A stretch of 64,000 bases of DNA, taken from positions 163,915,101 to 163,979,100 of the forward strand of contig NC_053494.1 of the NCBI RefSeq assembly GCF_905171775.1, given 5' to 3'. The position numbers and the translations under genes were made by a program. This stretch comes from Rana temporaria (taxonomy: Eukaryota; Chordata; Amphibia; Anura; Ranidae). Of this stretch, positions 47,213 to 58,034 are shown piece by piece. Every line of letters begins with the position of its first letter. Within the stretch, counting starts at the first letter, position 1. The notes beneath the pieces were generated by a model. That model did no database searches. It was given only the letters and a program-made list of their open reading frames with translations, and had not been told where the DNA came from.

Positions 47213-47447
47213 CTAACACGGAATCGGCTAAAACAGCCCCAAGGGTGGCGTCATCCGCATGGAACTTCCCATTTATAGTGCAGTCGTACGTGTTGTACGT
47301 CACCACGCTTTGCTAGAGCATTTTTAAAAAACGATGGTGTGTGGGCAACGTCGTTTTAATGATGAAGTTGGAAAAACTATGTTTTTTCTACATGCCGAAA
47401 AACTTCGTTTTTTTTCCATGCTGAAAAATGATCGTGTGTACACGGCA
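47213..47447. mobile_element. Harbinger-like MITE, left end lost
   Basis: The right end GATCGTGTGTACACGGCA is followed by TAA (47448-47450), as in the 16416 family. The left side begins abruptly at ACTAACACGGAATCGGC instead of an inverted terminus. The interior TTCGTTTTT and AAAAACG blocks suit the family. It sits at the boundary between the two DIRS copies. Confidence 0.55.
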
Positions 47448-47753
47448 TAAGACGTTTGTATGGAGACTCACAGCCACCCATTCAAGACAGCATCCCGATG
47501 CCTGGTTAAGGAAGTTAATTTCCAAGGGCTACAAACAAATGTTTCGCTCTCAGCCTCCTTTTTCTTCTACCCACCTTCCTGTGTCAGTGCAAAGGTTAGT
47601 AGACCTTCATGCAGCTTCCATAGGTCTTCTGGATTAGGGGGGTTATTAGCCCAGTTAATGAAGTATAAAAGTTTTATGGATTTCATTCCAGCCTTTTCAC
47701 AGTTTCTAAATTAAAAGGGAGCATTTGTCCCTTCTTGGATCTTAAGGCTCTAA

Positions 47754-48438
47754 GGGGCAGATCCACAGAGATCTGCACCCGCGCAGCGTATCAGAGATAC
47801 GCTACGCCGCCGTACCTTACCTTGCTTTAGTTTGAATCCAGGAACATTTTGCGCCGTAAGTTATGGCGGCGTAGTCTATCTCTGGTGGCGGAATTCAAAT
47901 CGGCGATTAGGGGGCGTGTTTCATTTAGATGAAGCGCGTCCCCGCGCCAAATGAACTGCACATGCGGCGTCCCGAAATTTCCCGCCGTGCATTGAGCTAA
48001 ATGACGTCGCTAGTACGTGATTTTTTTTAACTTGGACGTGAGTTACGCCCATCCCGATTCACGGACGACTTATGCAAAAAAAAAAAAAAAAAAATTCAAA
48101 TAACGCGGGAACGACGGCCATACTTAACATGGCAAATCTAACTATACGCCGCAAAATACCAGCTTTAACTATACGCCGGAAAAAGCCGACGTAAGAGAAT
48201 GTGACGGCCGCGCGTACGTTCGTGGATCGTCGGAAATAGATAATTTGCATACCCGAAGCGGAAAACGACGCAAACTCCACCCAGCGGACGCCAAAGTATT
48301 GCATCTACGATCCGAAGCCGTACGCCTGTCGGATCTAACCCAGATGCCGTCGTATCTTGGTTTGAGGATTCAAACTAAAGATACAACGCGGGAAATTTGA
48401 AAGTACGCCGGCGTATCTCTCTCTGTGGATCTGGCACG
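47754..48438. mobile_element. Harbinger-like MITE (GGCAGATCCACAGAG ends)
   Basis: The inverted ends GGGGCAGATCCACAGAGA and CTCTGTGGATCTGGCACG are flanked by TAA (47751-47753, 48439-48441). The 685-bp interior repeats TACGCCG and CGGCGTA in both orientations. It is inserted directly after the LDLKAL codons of DIRS copy 2. Confidence 0.85.
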
Positions 48439-48546
48439 TAATGTCTTCATTTAGACTAAAAAATTTGGCATGGAATCCACCAGGTCTGTCAAAGCCCTCC
48501 TCATTCAGGGAGTCTTTCTGGTCTCTCTAGAGAGCAAGGACACATA

Positions 48547-48722
48547 GGGGTTTATTTACTAAAGCTAGAGAGGGCAGGATTAGTCAGTTCTGCAGAGAAA
48601 CCAATCGGCTTACAGGTTTTATTGCTAAAGCTTAATTAAACAAGCTGAGGTTAGAAGCTCATTGGTTTCTCTGCAGAATTGTGACAGATTTTGCCCTCTC
48701 TAGTTTTAGTATATAATTCCCA
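48547..48722. mobile_element. Tc1/mariner-type MITE with TA duplication
   Basis: The ends GGGGTTTATTTACTAAAGC and its imperfect complement, followed by AGAGAGGGCA, are flanked by TA (48545-48546, 48723-48724). Excision rejoins the DIRS codons for KDT-YCHVPI, which supports the boundaries. 176 bp, no coding capacity. Confidence 0.8.
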
Positions 48723-49334
48723 TACTGTCATGTCCCTATTTTTCCAGCACATCGGCGATTTTTTTGCATAGCTGTGGCTCCTCAACACGTTCCGTTTTTG
48801 GCCCTACGGTTTGTCCTATTCTGCACCCTACCAGAGTTCTAGGCCCTGTGCGTGCTGCCTTATGCTTAGAGGACATTCATATTTTGGGATATCTGGGAGA
48901 CCGCCTGTTGAGTTGGCACAAATCTTGACAAACCATGTGATGATAGTTCAGACCCTAGGAAAGTTGCATTAGATCCCGAGTCTTCAGAATCCAGAGGTGG
49001 AGCTCAGTCACCTGGGAGGAACCAGAGGGCATGTTGACAGCAAGAGTAATAGAAAGAATTCTGTCCTGAGAAGAGCTTCATGTGCTAATTTTATCTGCAG
49101 TGTATATTTTAGGCATAGACAGTTGGTGAGTAGACTTCCTCCACCAGCAGCGCCTGGATCTGAAAAAATGTGCCGTACACCTGAAGGTATTCCAGGATCG
49201 AAGTACACAGGTGGGGGAAGCTGGATGTGGACCTCTTAGCCTCTAGGTTCAGCAAAAAACTGGACCAGTTTGTCCCCACTTGCAGAGAAACTGTGAATGC
49301 TCTAATGGCGCTGTGGTATCGGTACAGCCTAATC

Positions 49335-50152
49335 CAGGGGTTGACAAATTTGCTTGGAATCTAGGAGCCAGCTAAAAAAGTTAGGAGCCAGAAAACGCAC
49401 CCCGTCCCGACGAGCTTGCGCGCAGAAGCGAACACATACGTGAGCAGCGCCCGCATATGTAAACGGTGTTCAACCCACACATGTGAGGTATTGCCGCGAT
49501 TGGTAGAGCGAGAGAAATAATTCTAGCCCTAGACCTCCTCTGTAACTCAAAACATGCAACCTGTAGATTTTTTTAAACGTCGCCTATGGAGATTTTAAAG
49601 GGTAAAAGTTTGTCGGCATTCCACGAGCGGACGCAATTTTGAAGCGTGACATGTTGGGTATGAATTTACTCAGCGTAACATTATCTTTCATAATATTTAA
49701 AAAAATGGGGATAACTGTTGTCTTATTTTTTAATAAAAAAAAGTGTATTTTTTTTCCCAAAAAAGAGCACTTGTAAGACCGCTGCGCAAATACGGCGTGA
49801 CAGAAAGTATTGCAACGATCGCCATTTTATTCTCTAGGGTGTTAGGATAAAAAATATATATATAATGTTTGGGTGTTCTAATTAGAGGGAAGAAGATGGC
49901 AGTGAAAATAGTGAAAAATGACATTGGAATTGCTGTTTAACTTGTAATGCTTAACTTGTAATACCAACGGCCACCACCAGATGGCGCCAGCTCACATCTG
50001 GTGGCAATAACTTGTAATGCCAACAGCTCACCACCAGATGGCGCCAGCTCACAAAAAAACTTTTTTTTTTTTGCCCACCTTCCAAGCCAAGTCGCCAGGA
50101 CACTATTTCTAGTCGCCATGGCGACCTCGCGCCCGGGATTTGTCGATCCCTG
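49335..50152. mobile_element. hAT-type element (CAGGGGTTGACAAATT family)
   Basis: The ends CAGGGGTTGACAAATT and GATTTGTCGATCCCTG are flanked by the exact 8-bp duplication GCCTAATC (49327-49334, 50153-50160). A GGCCACCACCAGATGGCGCCAGCTCACA unit is repeated at 49970 and 50028. The interior (49500-49890) shares blocks with 12981-13445 and with the hAT at 59998-61644. Inserted in the YSLIYTF codons of DIRS copy 2. Confidence 0.9.
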
Positions 50153-50163
50153 GCCTAATCTAC

Positions 50164-51099
50164 TTAGCTGGAACTTGCCAAAATGTGCATATAACACAGG
50201 GCGGCTACTGGCTGTGAATGCAACTTATTTTAGTGTACCAACGTCCCAATAATGTGAAAATGGAAATTAAATTGGACTAATAAAGTGGACTTTTGGCGGT
50301 ACAGGTAATTCGTGTAAACTATAAATATTTATTAGTAGAAAACACATATAAAGAAGATTGTATACAAAATTCTGTAAAATCGTATAGTATCAACATATAA
50401 TCTCAGTACATATAACAGAAGGTAAAGAAGCTTATACTTGTGCAGATACACTCCTAACATGACACATAGCATCAGAGTATGTATACGTTTTTTTGGTTCT
50501 TGAAGCTGAGATCAAATGTGTGAAAAGGTAAGTCTTGCTTTTACTTTTGACATGTTTCGCATACAGGACGCTTCATCAGGAGCATAGAAGTGGATCAATC
50601 AAGTTTCCGAAAAAAACGTTGGTCCGACCGCTAGTGGTAGAATAAGAAATATACAGCGTTTGTTACCTGACCAACCTCCTAGGTATTCGTTGTATAAATT
50701 AATAAAAAGTTGAACAATGTCCCCATCTGTTGGTAAACAGTGGTAAGAGGTAACTGGCGAGGTGACCCGTCCACTGTGTCCCCAAATTCCGTTGGACTAG
50801 GTAAAGGCTCCGGGTACAGGTTGCTTTGGAGCTGAATGCTGAAGAGGAAGTAGCCACCTCAGCGGGAAGACAGAGAGAGAAGGGGGGATTTGTGATTAAT
50901 CCCTGCAGTGGTTAGGCGTTACCTTAGCAGACGTGCAGTGGTCGCCACAGGGATTATATGTTACTATACGATTTTACGGAATTGTGTATACAATCTTCTT
51001 TATATGTGTTTTCTACTAATAAATATTTATATTTTTTTACACTAATTACCTGTACCGCCAAAAGTCCACTTTATTAGTCCAGATTAATTTCCATTTTTC
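50164..51099 (-). mobile_element. Penelope-like retroelement with 14-bp target duplication
   Basis: A 936-bp insertion lies between two copies of ACAGCCTAATCTAC (49324-49334 plus 50161-50163, and 51100-51113). The duplication is 14 bp and its removal restores DIRS codons. About 155-bp inverted arms lie at 50253-50410 and 50945-51100, with AATAAATATTTAT inside each. The region between arms carries the hammerhead-like motif on the minus strand. No reverse transcriptase is left. Inverted terminal-repeat copies and variable long duplications are known for Penelope-like elements; the family call is inference. Confidence 0.65.
50549..50579 (-). other. Hammerhead-like motif
   Basis: On the minus strand: CTGATGA (an intact CUGANGA box), an extra A, the stem GCGT / ATGC with loop CCTGT, then GAAACATGTC. 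That last block supplies GAA, the self-complementary ACATGT as a two-pair stem III, and a GUC cleavage triplet. Flanking bases do not form a good stem I. The extra A next to stem II departs from the canonical core. Confidence 0.45.
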
Positions 51100-51299
51100 A
51101 CAGCCTAATCTACACCTTTCCTCCCCTGAAACTTCTTCCTCCACAAGATCAGGATGGAGGGCTTCCCAGTGATCCCCCTTAGCTCCTGGACTGAGCAAGG
51201 TGTATGCGATACTCCAAAACGATCAGATTTGTGACAGATGCTCAGGAATTGTATCTCAAAGCCCTGTTTACCATTTTGCTTCTTGCCTAATAGAACGTC

Positions 51300-51838
51300 T
51301 TTATGGACCTTGCTTGGTCCAAATCATTTGGTGAAGGGGGGATTATGGTGTGGGGTTGGGCTTGGCCCCCTTGGTTCCAGGGAAGGGAATTCTTAAAGCG
51401 TCAGCATACCAAGACGTTTTGGACAATTTCATGCTCCCAACTTTGTGGGAGCAGTTTGGGGATGGCCCCTTCCTGTAGCAACATGAAGGCACGCTAGTGC
51501 ACAAAGCGAGGTCCATAAAGACATGGATGAGCGAGTTTGGGGTGCAGGAACTTAACTGGCCTGCACGAGGTTCTGACCTCAGTCCGATAGAACGCCTTTG
51601 GGATGAATGCGAGCCAGGCCTTATCGTCCACATCAGTGCCTGACCTCCTAAATGCGCTGCTGGAAGAATGGTCAAACATTCCCATAGACACACTCCTAAA
51701 CCTTGTGGACAGCCTACCCAGAAGATTGGAAGCGGTTATAGCTGTAAAGGGTGGGCCAACTGAATATTGAACCCTACAAGGCTTAAAGTTCATGTGCGTG
51801 TAAAGGCAAGCGTTCCAATACTTTTGGTAATATAGTGT
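51300..51838 (+). pseudogene. Tc1 transposase pseudogene, 5'-truncated
   Basis: The plus-strand reading starts DLAWSKSFGEGGIMVWGW (51303-51357). It continues through a region with NFMLPTLWEQF-type residues in another frame, then ELNWPARGSDLSPIERLW-type residues (51552-51601), and ends with VDSLPRRLEAVIAVKGG. Two frameshifts and several stops are present. CCAATACTTTTGGTAATATAG at 51816-51836 is the 3' terminus. The first third of the gene and the 5' terminus are absent. Confidence 0.88.
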
Positions 51839-54810
51839 TTGAACTTGTAACCTTCTAGAATAGGACATTTAGTGAAGGACTGTTCATGCATAGTTTAAAC
51901 ATAAAAAAAGTTCAATATTTAGTATAATAAAGTATATGTTCTAATATAGCACTGCACTTGGGCAGCATTATACATGAGTGAGTTTATGATCGCATTTTGG
52001 AAGTTCGGTTATCAGAGAGGTGGACCATCAGGAGGTGTGTTTTTTTTTGTGTCAAGAGTAGAACATTGGATCAATATTTTCTAACCTGCATTAACATCAT
52101 TAGATGTTGCCACAAACACTAAATATCCTAAGATGTTTTCCCAACAAACAGAAACTGTGTATTCATATTACCCTCCCTGAAATCTGTAAACCAGGATATT
52201 ACATATTTTAGTGAAAGCAGATACATTGTACGCCAGAGAATTCCCCAGCTGACAACAGGGATGTGTCATTGGTTGTTAGGATGCCAATGGGTGCTGATTC
52301 CTTAACCAATGACTCAACCCCAGCTGCTGCTCCTAATAACCAACACAAATCGCAGGCAAAAACACACCAAAAATTCACTTCCGTGCAGTTTTGGTGCGTC
52401 TCTATTGAAGTCTTATGGGATACAAAATCATTCTGCATCTCACCAAAGTAGTACAGTACCCCTTTTTTCCCAAAATCGGTCTGTGCTGAAATGCATTGAT
52501 GTGAACAGGCACCAATGTGCAACTGAAATCGCATCTAAAATCGTAATCGTGCGAACCAGGTCTAAATGTTTTAAATAAGCTGTCAAAAAATGTTAACTCT
52601 GTTTTAAAATAAACTGAAGTAAAGAGCAATACATAAAGCAATACGTGACTGAAAATATATCCCCTAGTTCAATCAACTGGCCAAACAGAATAACAAGGAC
52701 TGTAAATGCTATTCTGCCACTGTATTGTTACACTTAAGAAAAGCCTAGAAAGTGACTCATTCCTGCTGGCTGACAGGATGAGTGAAAACGCAGTATTGTC
52801 AAAAGCGCATCATCAAATCACAGCCGCACAAGTGTTTAACATTTATTGCTGATAAAAAAAAAAATTATGCCATTTTTAATAACCTGGAACTTGTGGGAAA
52901 AGGGGAAGTACTGGTACTTGACACATCCCTATGCCTTCTAACAATACAGCGATTGGTGTTTGAATGGCAAATGAATAGCCACAAATGCTGATTTGTGCAT
53001 GAATTTTCAGAAATATTTTGTACCATGCAGTATCTCATTCCTTGCATAACCTTGCATAAGATTTTAGCATCCACCCTATAAAATTTGTATTGCCTTTTTA
53101 TCTGCATGTTGGTTGAATGAATATTTGACAGTCCGCATTACTGAGCATTTTTAAAATGGGAGGCCAGTGCAAATGGACAAAAATCAAGTGGCCAGGTTGA
53201 TAAAATGATCTTTCCCAGGCAGAAGATTAAAATGAGCCTGACAAAACTAGAAACCTGTGTCTGAAAAGATATGTATTAAAAAAAATAAAAAATGTAAGGC
53301 ATATGTTCGACATTTTGCCGATTTCCAGTTCTTAATCGGTTGCAATATTTTATGGTGTACAACTAGTGTAGTGTATAAGCTGGCTTCCTTGCTTGAAGGG
53401 GTTAATCAATTACTTGGTATAATATAAGAAAATGTTAAAGGAAATATTCATTTTATTTTTCTCTTGAGAAAGGGGTGTGGATAGCCTATATGTAGAAAGG
53501 CAAAGTCCCAATGACAGTATACAGAATGTGGATTTGTTTCTGTAGAATAAGTAAGCTATACGGAATTGGAACGTGGTGTGTTTTCATTGCTTGTTGAAAT
53601 ACTTTCATGCCGTTAAAATAAGCATTTTGATGGCGGCTGAATTAAGAGTTTTTGTCAGTCTCTTCTCATCATGGATGATTAGACTAAAACGTCTGCTTGT
53701 CTTGACTTGAGATCGCCACAGCTTCAGATAACATGCTTTGTGATTGAAGGTCGAAATATTTTGAATTCTAATAGGCTGCCAGATGAATTGCTTGAAATAG
53801 ACTGTAAAATTTCAAGGCTTCCTTTCCCATCTGCTGTGAAAAGAACCATTGGGAATGGTTGAGCTTGATGATCATAGAATTACTAGATGGTGATTCTAAA
53901 ACCCTCAAAGGGATGTTGCTATGGAGATGGAGTTCCAAACTGTGAAATGACTCACCTTTGAAAGGCTTCGGGGTCTGAGATGCTGAACACATCATTGTTC
54001 AGGTGGTCATTGGTTAGGAAATTGCTAGTGCCTATGTAATCAGCTCTCCTGTGGTAGTTAACGATCTAAAAAGGCTTGTTCTGAATGATGTGGGACAACA
54101 GCAATGTGCATAAGATGGTCCTCTCAATCATAGTTTGCTCAGTCTGCTGCTTTAATAATAATAATAATACCAAAATCTATACATATAGCATCATAAATGG
54201 TGTTTCTTAAAAAAAATAAAAAAAATTGCTCAGGCAGGAGTCTTATGAAAAAAGTTCATGTGACATGTAAATATAACCGATGGATAAATGTTTTTTTCGT
54301 TACAGAGCTGCATTTAAAAGTTGTTTGCGGGGACAATAAAACCAGACTCAATGAAATGGGCAGAAAAACATCCTAAAGTCAAAGTTACCCAAGGTTTTTT
54401 AATGGAAGAACCAATTGAACGTGCTTGATTGATCACCTTTAGCTCTGGGGCTGCAAAATCTTAAATTTTTGTTGTCTTGTCAGATATGTCCTCTGCACAA
54501 TTTCTCTGGCATTTATATCAGTTCAAAGAACTGATGAGAGTCCAAGTTACTGTTGTACTTTATCATACGCGCTGGCAGATTCCACATAGATATTCTGTGT
54601 TAACAGATTACAGCACTTAGCAAATGGCAGTGAAACTGCCTGTCATCATTTGCTTGTGTAAGATTTTGAGTGGAAAGACTTGCATGCGGTGAAGGGCCAA
54701 AATATATTAAAGAGCAACTCCACACACCAGGTAACATTAAGCAGGCTTCCCACAGTGTTTTCGTATGTGCTGTATTTGCCACATTGTCTTGATTATACTA
54801 AACTTTATTT
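51839..54810. other. Mostly unassigned, with two remnant blocks
   Basis: 52244-52330 (GGTTGTTAGGAT, CTTAACCAATGACTCA) resembles the interior of the hAT at 19667-21677. 52340-52565 looks like half of a Harbinger-like MITE, ending CGTGCGAACCAGGTCTAAA. Elsewhere no termini, coding motifs or RNA genes were recognised over about 2.5 kb. Confidence 0.4.
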
Positions 54811-54817
54811 TGCAGTG

Positions 54818-55200
54818 TTAGGATTTTTGTTTGAATTTTGAAAGAATTTTCTTTCGAAAAATCCAAAATTTTGTGTGCTTTTTGTGATCCGATGGTGTCA
54901 CCATTGATTTTGAAATTCAACCAAGCCTTTAATTTCACCACCTGTTGCTACAGAAAATATTTTTCGCGGCTGGAAATTTTTTCTTTCCGGAATTTTCTTT
55001 TCTTGCACATGCGCATTTCTTTTTCGATTACACTTCTTGCAAGATTCTGCCATTATTGATTAGAAAATCATGCATTTTTCAAAAAATTTCCAACATGCCT
55101 GATTACTCAAATTCGATGGCCACACGCAAATCTGGTGTTGCAGCCCACTAATGGAGAACAAAAATTATTTTGAAATTCAACCCATGTGTGGGTTAGATGC
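54818..55200. repeat. Possible AT-rich MITE with GAAAATT-type inverted blocks
   Basis: GAAAGAATTTTCTTTC (54839) is a short palindrome. TTTTGAAATTCAACC occurs twice (54909 and 55168). Several GGAAATTTTT and AAAAATTTCC blocks face each other. Ends and target duplication were not found. Confidence 0.3.
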
Positions 55201-55343
55201 TCTGAACGTACATATACCTGAAGTTCAGGCAGCGCAGCCAGGTGTAGAAGATACAGTAGATGCCAGCATGGCAAGTGGGAGACATTGGTCAGGTAGAATC
55301 TGAATCATGTTTCCAGGATTTAGTTCTCAATGAAGAATAAATA

Positions 55344-55844
55344 CAAGGTGGTATCAAAAAGTTTGAGACTAGCTCTGTTTAAGAAAAGACTTTGTTTACA
55401 CACTATTACCTTCAAAAGAGCCCCTTGCACAGCAATACAGCGCTTTCAGTGTTCCTACCACTTCTGGAATGTGTCCTGGGAGTCTTCTTTTGGAAGAGTG
55501 TCGAGCACCTTCTGCGATTCGTACTATATCTCTGCAATGGTGTCAAAACAGCGACCTTTGAGCTGGGTCTTAATCTTTGGGAAAAGGATGAAGTCTGCAG
55601 GAGCCAAATCTAGCGAGTAGGGTGGGTGCGGACGTGAGCTCATGTTTCCAGCAAGAAACTTGCTTTTATTCTAACTGGCTGTCCATGATGAAATGGCACA
55701 TGTGGTCAAAATAGCCCCCTTTGAATAGCTCCCAATGTACACAGGACAATGTATTTTGGCACACTGACTGATGAAGGTCGGTGCTCCCCATGACTGAGTG
55801 TAGCCTTCTGTTGCCACCTGTTGGCGTGTTTTGATACCACCTCC
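55344..55844 (-). mobile_element. mariner element, internally deleted
   Basis: The inverted ends CAAGGTGGTATCAAAA and TTTTGATACCACCTCC lie next to TA on both sides (55342-55343 and 55845-55846). At 501 bp it is far below the 1.3 kb of a complete mariner element. Only the C-terminal coding segment and terminal sequence remain. Confidence 0.88.
55345..55620 (-). pseudogene. mariner transposase C-terminal pseudogene
   Basis: Minus-strand reading gives SLDLAPADFILFPK (about 55617-55576), the block containing the third catalytic Asp of mariner transposases. It continues with LKGRCFDTIAEI, a stop, a degraded FQKW and C-terminal residues. Upstream catalytic domains are deleted. Internal stops exclude function. 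Confidence 0.85.
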
Positions 55845-55924
55845 TATAATAGGAATATTGTCCTCACTGTAAAATCCGTTCCTTTAAGTGTGAGGGACAT
55901 AGATCCCACCCCCTTTTACTATAA

Positions 55925-56358
55925 GGCGCCGTGCACACTGAAGCTGATAAAAGCTATAAAAAAATGCCAGTAGCTTTGCAGGGAGCCTTTCAACGTTTTT
56001 TAGCATTTTTGCAATAGCTTTAATCAGCGTTTTTCAGTGTAGCTTTTTTTTTTCCATTTTTTCCCCCCAATGGATTAAAAAACACTGGCACTGGCATTTT
56101 TGAGCGGTTTTAAGCATTTTTGCGCGTTTTCCGGCGTTTTGCGTTTTTGAGCGTTTTTTCCCCGCCAAAAACTGCACTTTGAACGCAAATTTCAGGCGTT
56201 CAGAAAAAAGCCAATGAACTCCAAAGCTCATTAACACTAAAAAACGCCCAGGTGTGCATGGGCACACAGGCTAACATAGAGTTTAGTTTATGGGCTTTAA
56301 AAAAAAAAGCCAAAACGCCAATAAACTGCAGTTTATCAGCTTCAGTGTGCATGGAGCC
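55925..56358. mobile_element. Harbinger-like MITE (GGCGCCGTGCACACTG ends)
   Basis: The ends GGCGCCGTGCACACTGAAGC and GCTTCAGTGTGCATGGAGCC are inverted and flanked by TAA (55922-55924, 56359-56361). Internal GCTGATAAA / TTTATCAGC and GCGTTTTT blocks fold the element. Same family as 3940-4342. Confidence 0.8.
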
Positions 56359-56361
56359 TAA

Positions 56362-58034
56362 AACTGAGGCATGATGATAGTAGGGGGGGGGGGGTTTATC
56401 CCAGGCTGGCCTGTATATTTTTTTTGTTTGCCACTGCCCAAACCACCTGTCGGCAACAGTTTGAAGATTTTATGAGTAGTACAAACATCCTGTTATTCCA
56501 TTTACATTCATGCGAAGATAATGTGGGGATTATCATTAGTCTGTGGAGGAGAGAGAGTAGAGCGTAACCAGACACCCCCATTGTTGGCCTTATTCTGGGG
56601 GAGATCATATGGATCGGATGAAAAGCTCCAGCCTGGTTGGTTACTGAGGCTTGTGGAATATTTGTTGATAATTATAGGATATGATGGGGAAATGTCTTGT
56701 TTCTTTGGATTCCTTGACTCTTAGCTTATGGAGGAATAGTGGTCATGTTGTTCAAGTTCCCAGTACCATTGTTATACTTTCCTTTTCTCTGATGTCCTAT
56801 TTCTGGTATGCAGACAGAATATTTGTCATACAGTTTCTGTGAACGCAGTAATACATTTACTTGGACATCTTTTGTTTTTACACAAGTGCCCATGGTCTCT
56901 TACTTTAATTGACTGCCTGTCAGAATTGCATCAATTGTCAGTTGATTTTGTCCTATCCAGTTGATTGGAAACCCTACAAAATTCTCTGTTGTACTTAAGA
57001 AATTACCATATCATCATTATAGCCAGTGGTGTTATTTTATAGGTGGAAAATAGAATTCAGCCAGTATGACTAATATAAATTTCATAATGGCAAAGGATTT
57101 GGGCATCAAATGATGTCTATACAAAACTGTTTAAAAAAATAGAATAGTATTTTTTAAATTCATTCCCAGACATTTTTAATATCAGACAGCAGAAATGCTT
57201 TGCAGTGTAGTGATTGAACAACAACTTTGGATATATTGACATCGTAAAGACTGGAGAACAGAACATTGGCCTGGTCCACTACGGTTTGGGTACGTCACAA
57301 TTGTACCTGCATTTTACACTTGGTTTTAGGTGTGCTCATTGACTTCTAGAACAGGAGGTTTCTGAAAGTGTGTCAAGGATGCAGGACTTGCATGTGCTTT
57401 CATGAAAACGCACGGTCTAATAGAAGTCAAGAAAAGTGCACCTAAAACTCAGTGTAAAATCCCGCTGCACTCAGTCCTTAGGGCAGTGGTTTCCCCCCCT
57501 GTCTAATGGTTGGCAGCACTGTGGTCCCTGGCTTCCAGATTGTCTGTCTGATTCCCAAAGACATCAAAGCAGACTGGGGTATATGTACTAATGCATGCAG
57601 TTTAGGGACCTTATATTGTAAGCTCCTTAAAACAGTATTAAATTGAAAAATGTATGATATTGCAGCTTACCAATCATTAAATGTGGTGGCTGCATCAGTT
57701 TTCTTCGTTTTTTTTTTTTTTTTTACCTGGTGATCTGGCCAGTGTAACACCACCTGTATTGGTGGGCTACAACTCTGGAGGAATGACAACAGGGGGCACA
57801 AAAGCATTGTCAGTCTGGGGGGGGGGGGGGGGGGGGGGGAGGAGGAGTGTTCTATTTAATAGCAGATTTAGAACACTAACAAATTGAAGCCAAACTCCAG
57901 TTCACACTTTATAAACAGTTACAGCAAACAGTTATTTTTTCCTTTTTTAAGCAGTTACAGAAAATCGTTTTTATCCTTTTAGGGGGATAAAGGTTTTACT
58001 TAAAAGCTGTTTATTTTAATCACCTCTGTCAGTG
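56362..58034. other. Mostly unassigned, with one foldback and two homopolymers
   Basis: TTTACACTTGGTTTTAGGTG (57312) pairs with CACCTAAAACTCAGTGTAAA (57440) across a stem that also includes GACTTCTA / TAGAAGTC, a small MITE-like hairpin. T runs lie at 57706-57723 and a G run at 57817-57839. Nothing else recognised. Confidence 0.4.

Larger units (their letters stand above)
47451..51290 (+). pseudogene. DIRS-like RT/RNase H pseudogene (copy 2), broken by four insertions
   Basis: Pieces read in one direction: the pre-RT segment (DAWLRKLISKGYKQMF, about 47488), the RT start (FLDLKAL, 47730-47751), then FGMESTRSVK (about 48470). Next come HVPIFPAHRRF (about 48730) and the RNase H-region DVDLLASRFSKKLDQF (about 49224). 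Last is the YSLIYTFPP block, split between 49320-49334 and 51103-51125. Insertions occupy 47754-48438, 48547-48722, 49335-50152 and 50164-51099. Each target duplication fits the reading frame when removed. Many stops remain, and no tyrosine recombinase domain was recognised. Confidence 0.78.

Noticed and set aside
50549..50579. Firm annotation as an active hammerhead ribozyme
   Set aside because: An extra A next to stem II and a missing stem I at this copy, plus GAA changed to GTA at 61.0 kb, leave activity doubtful. It is reported only as hammerhead-like.
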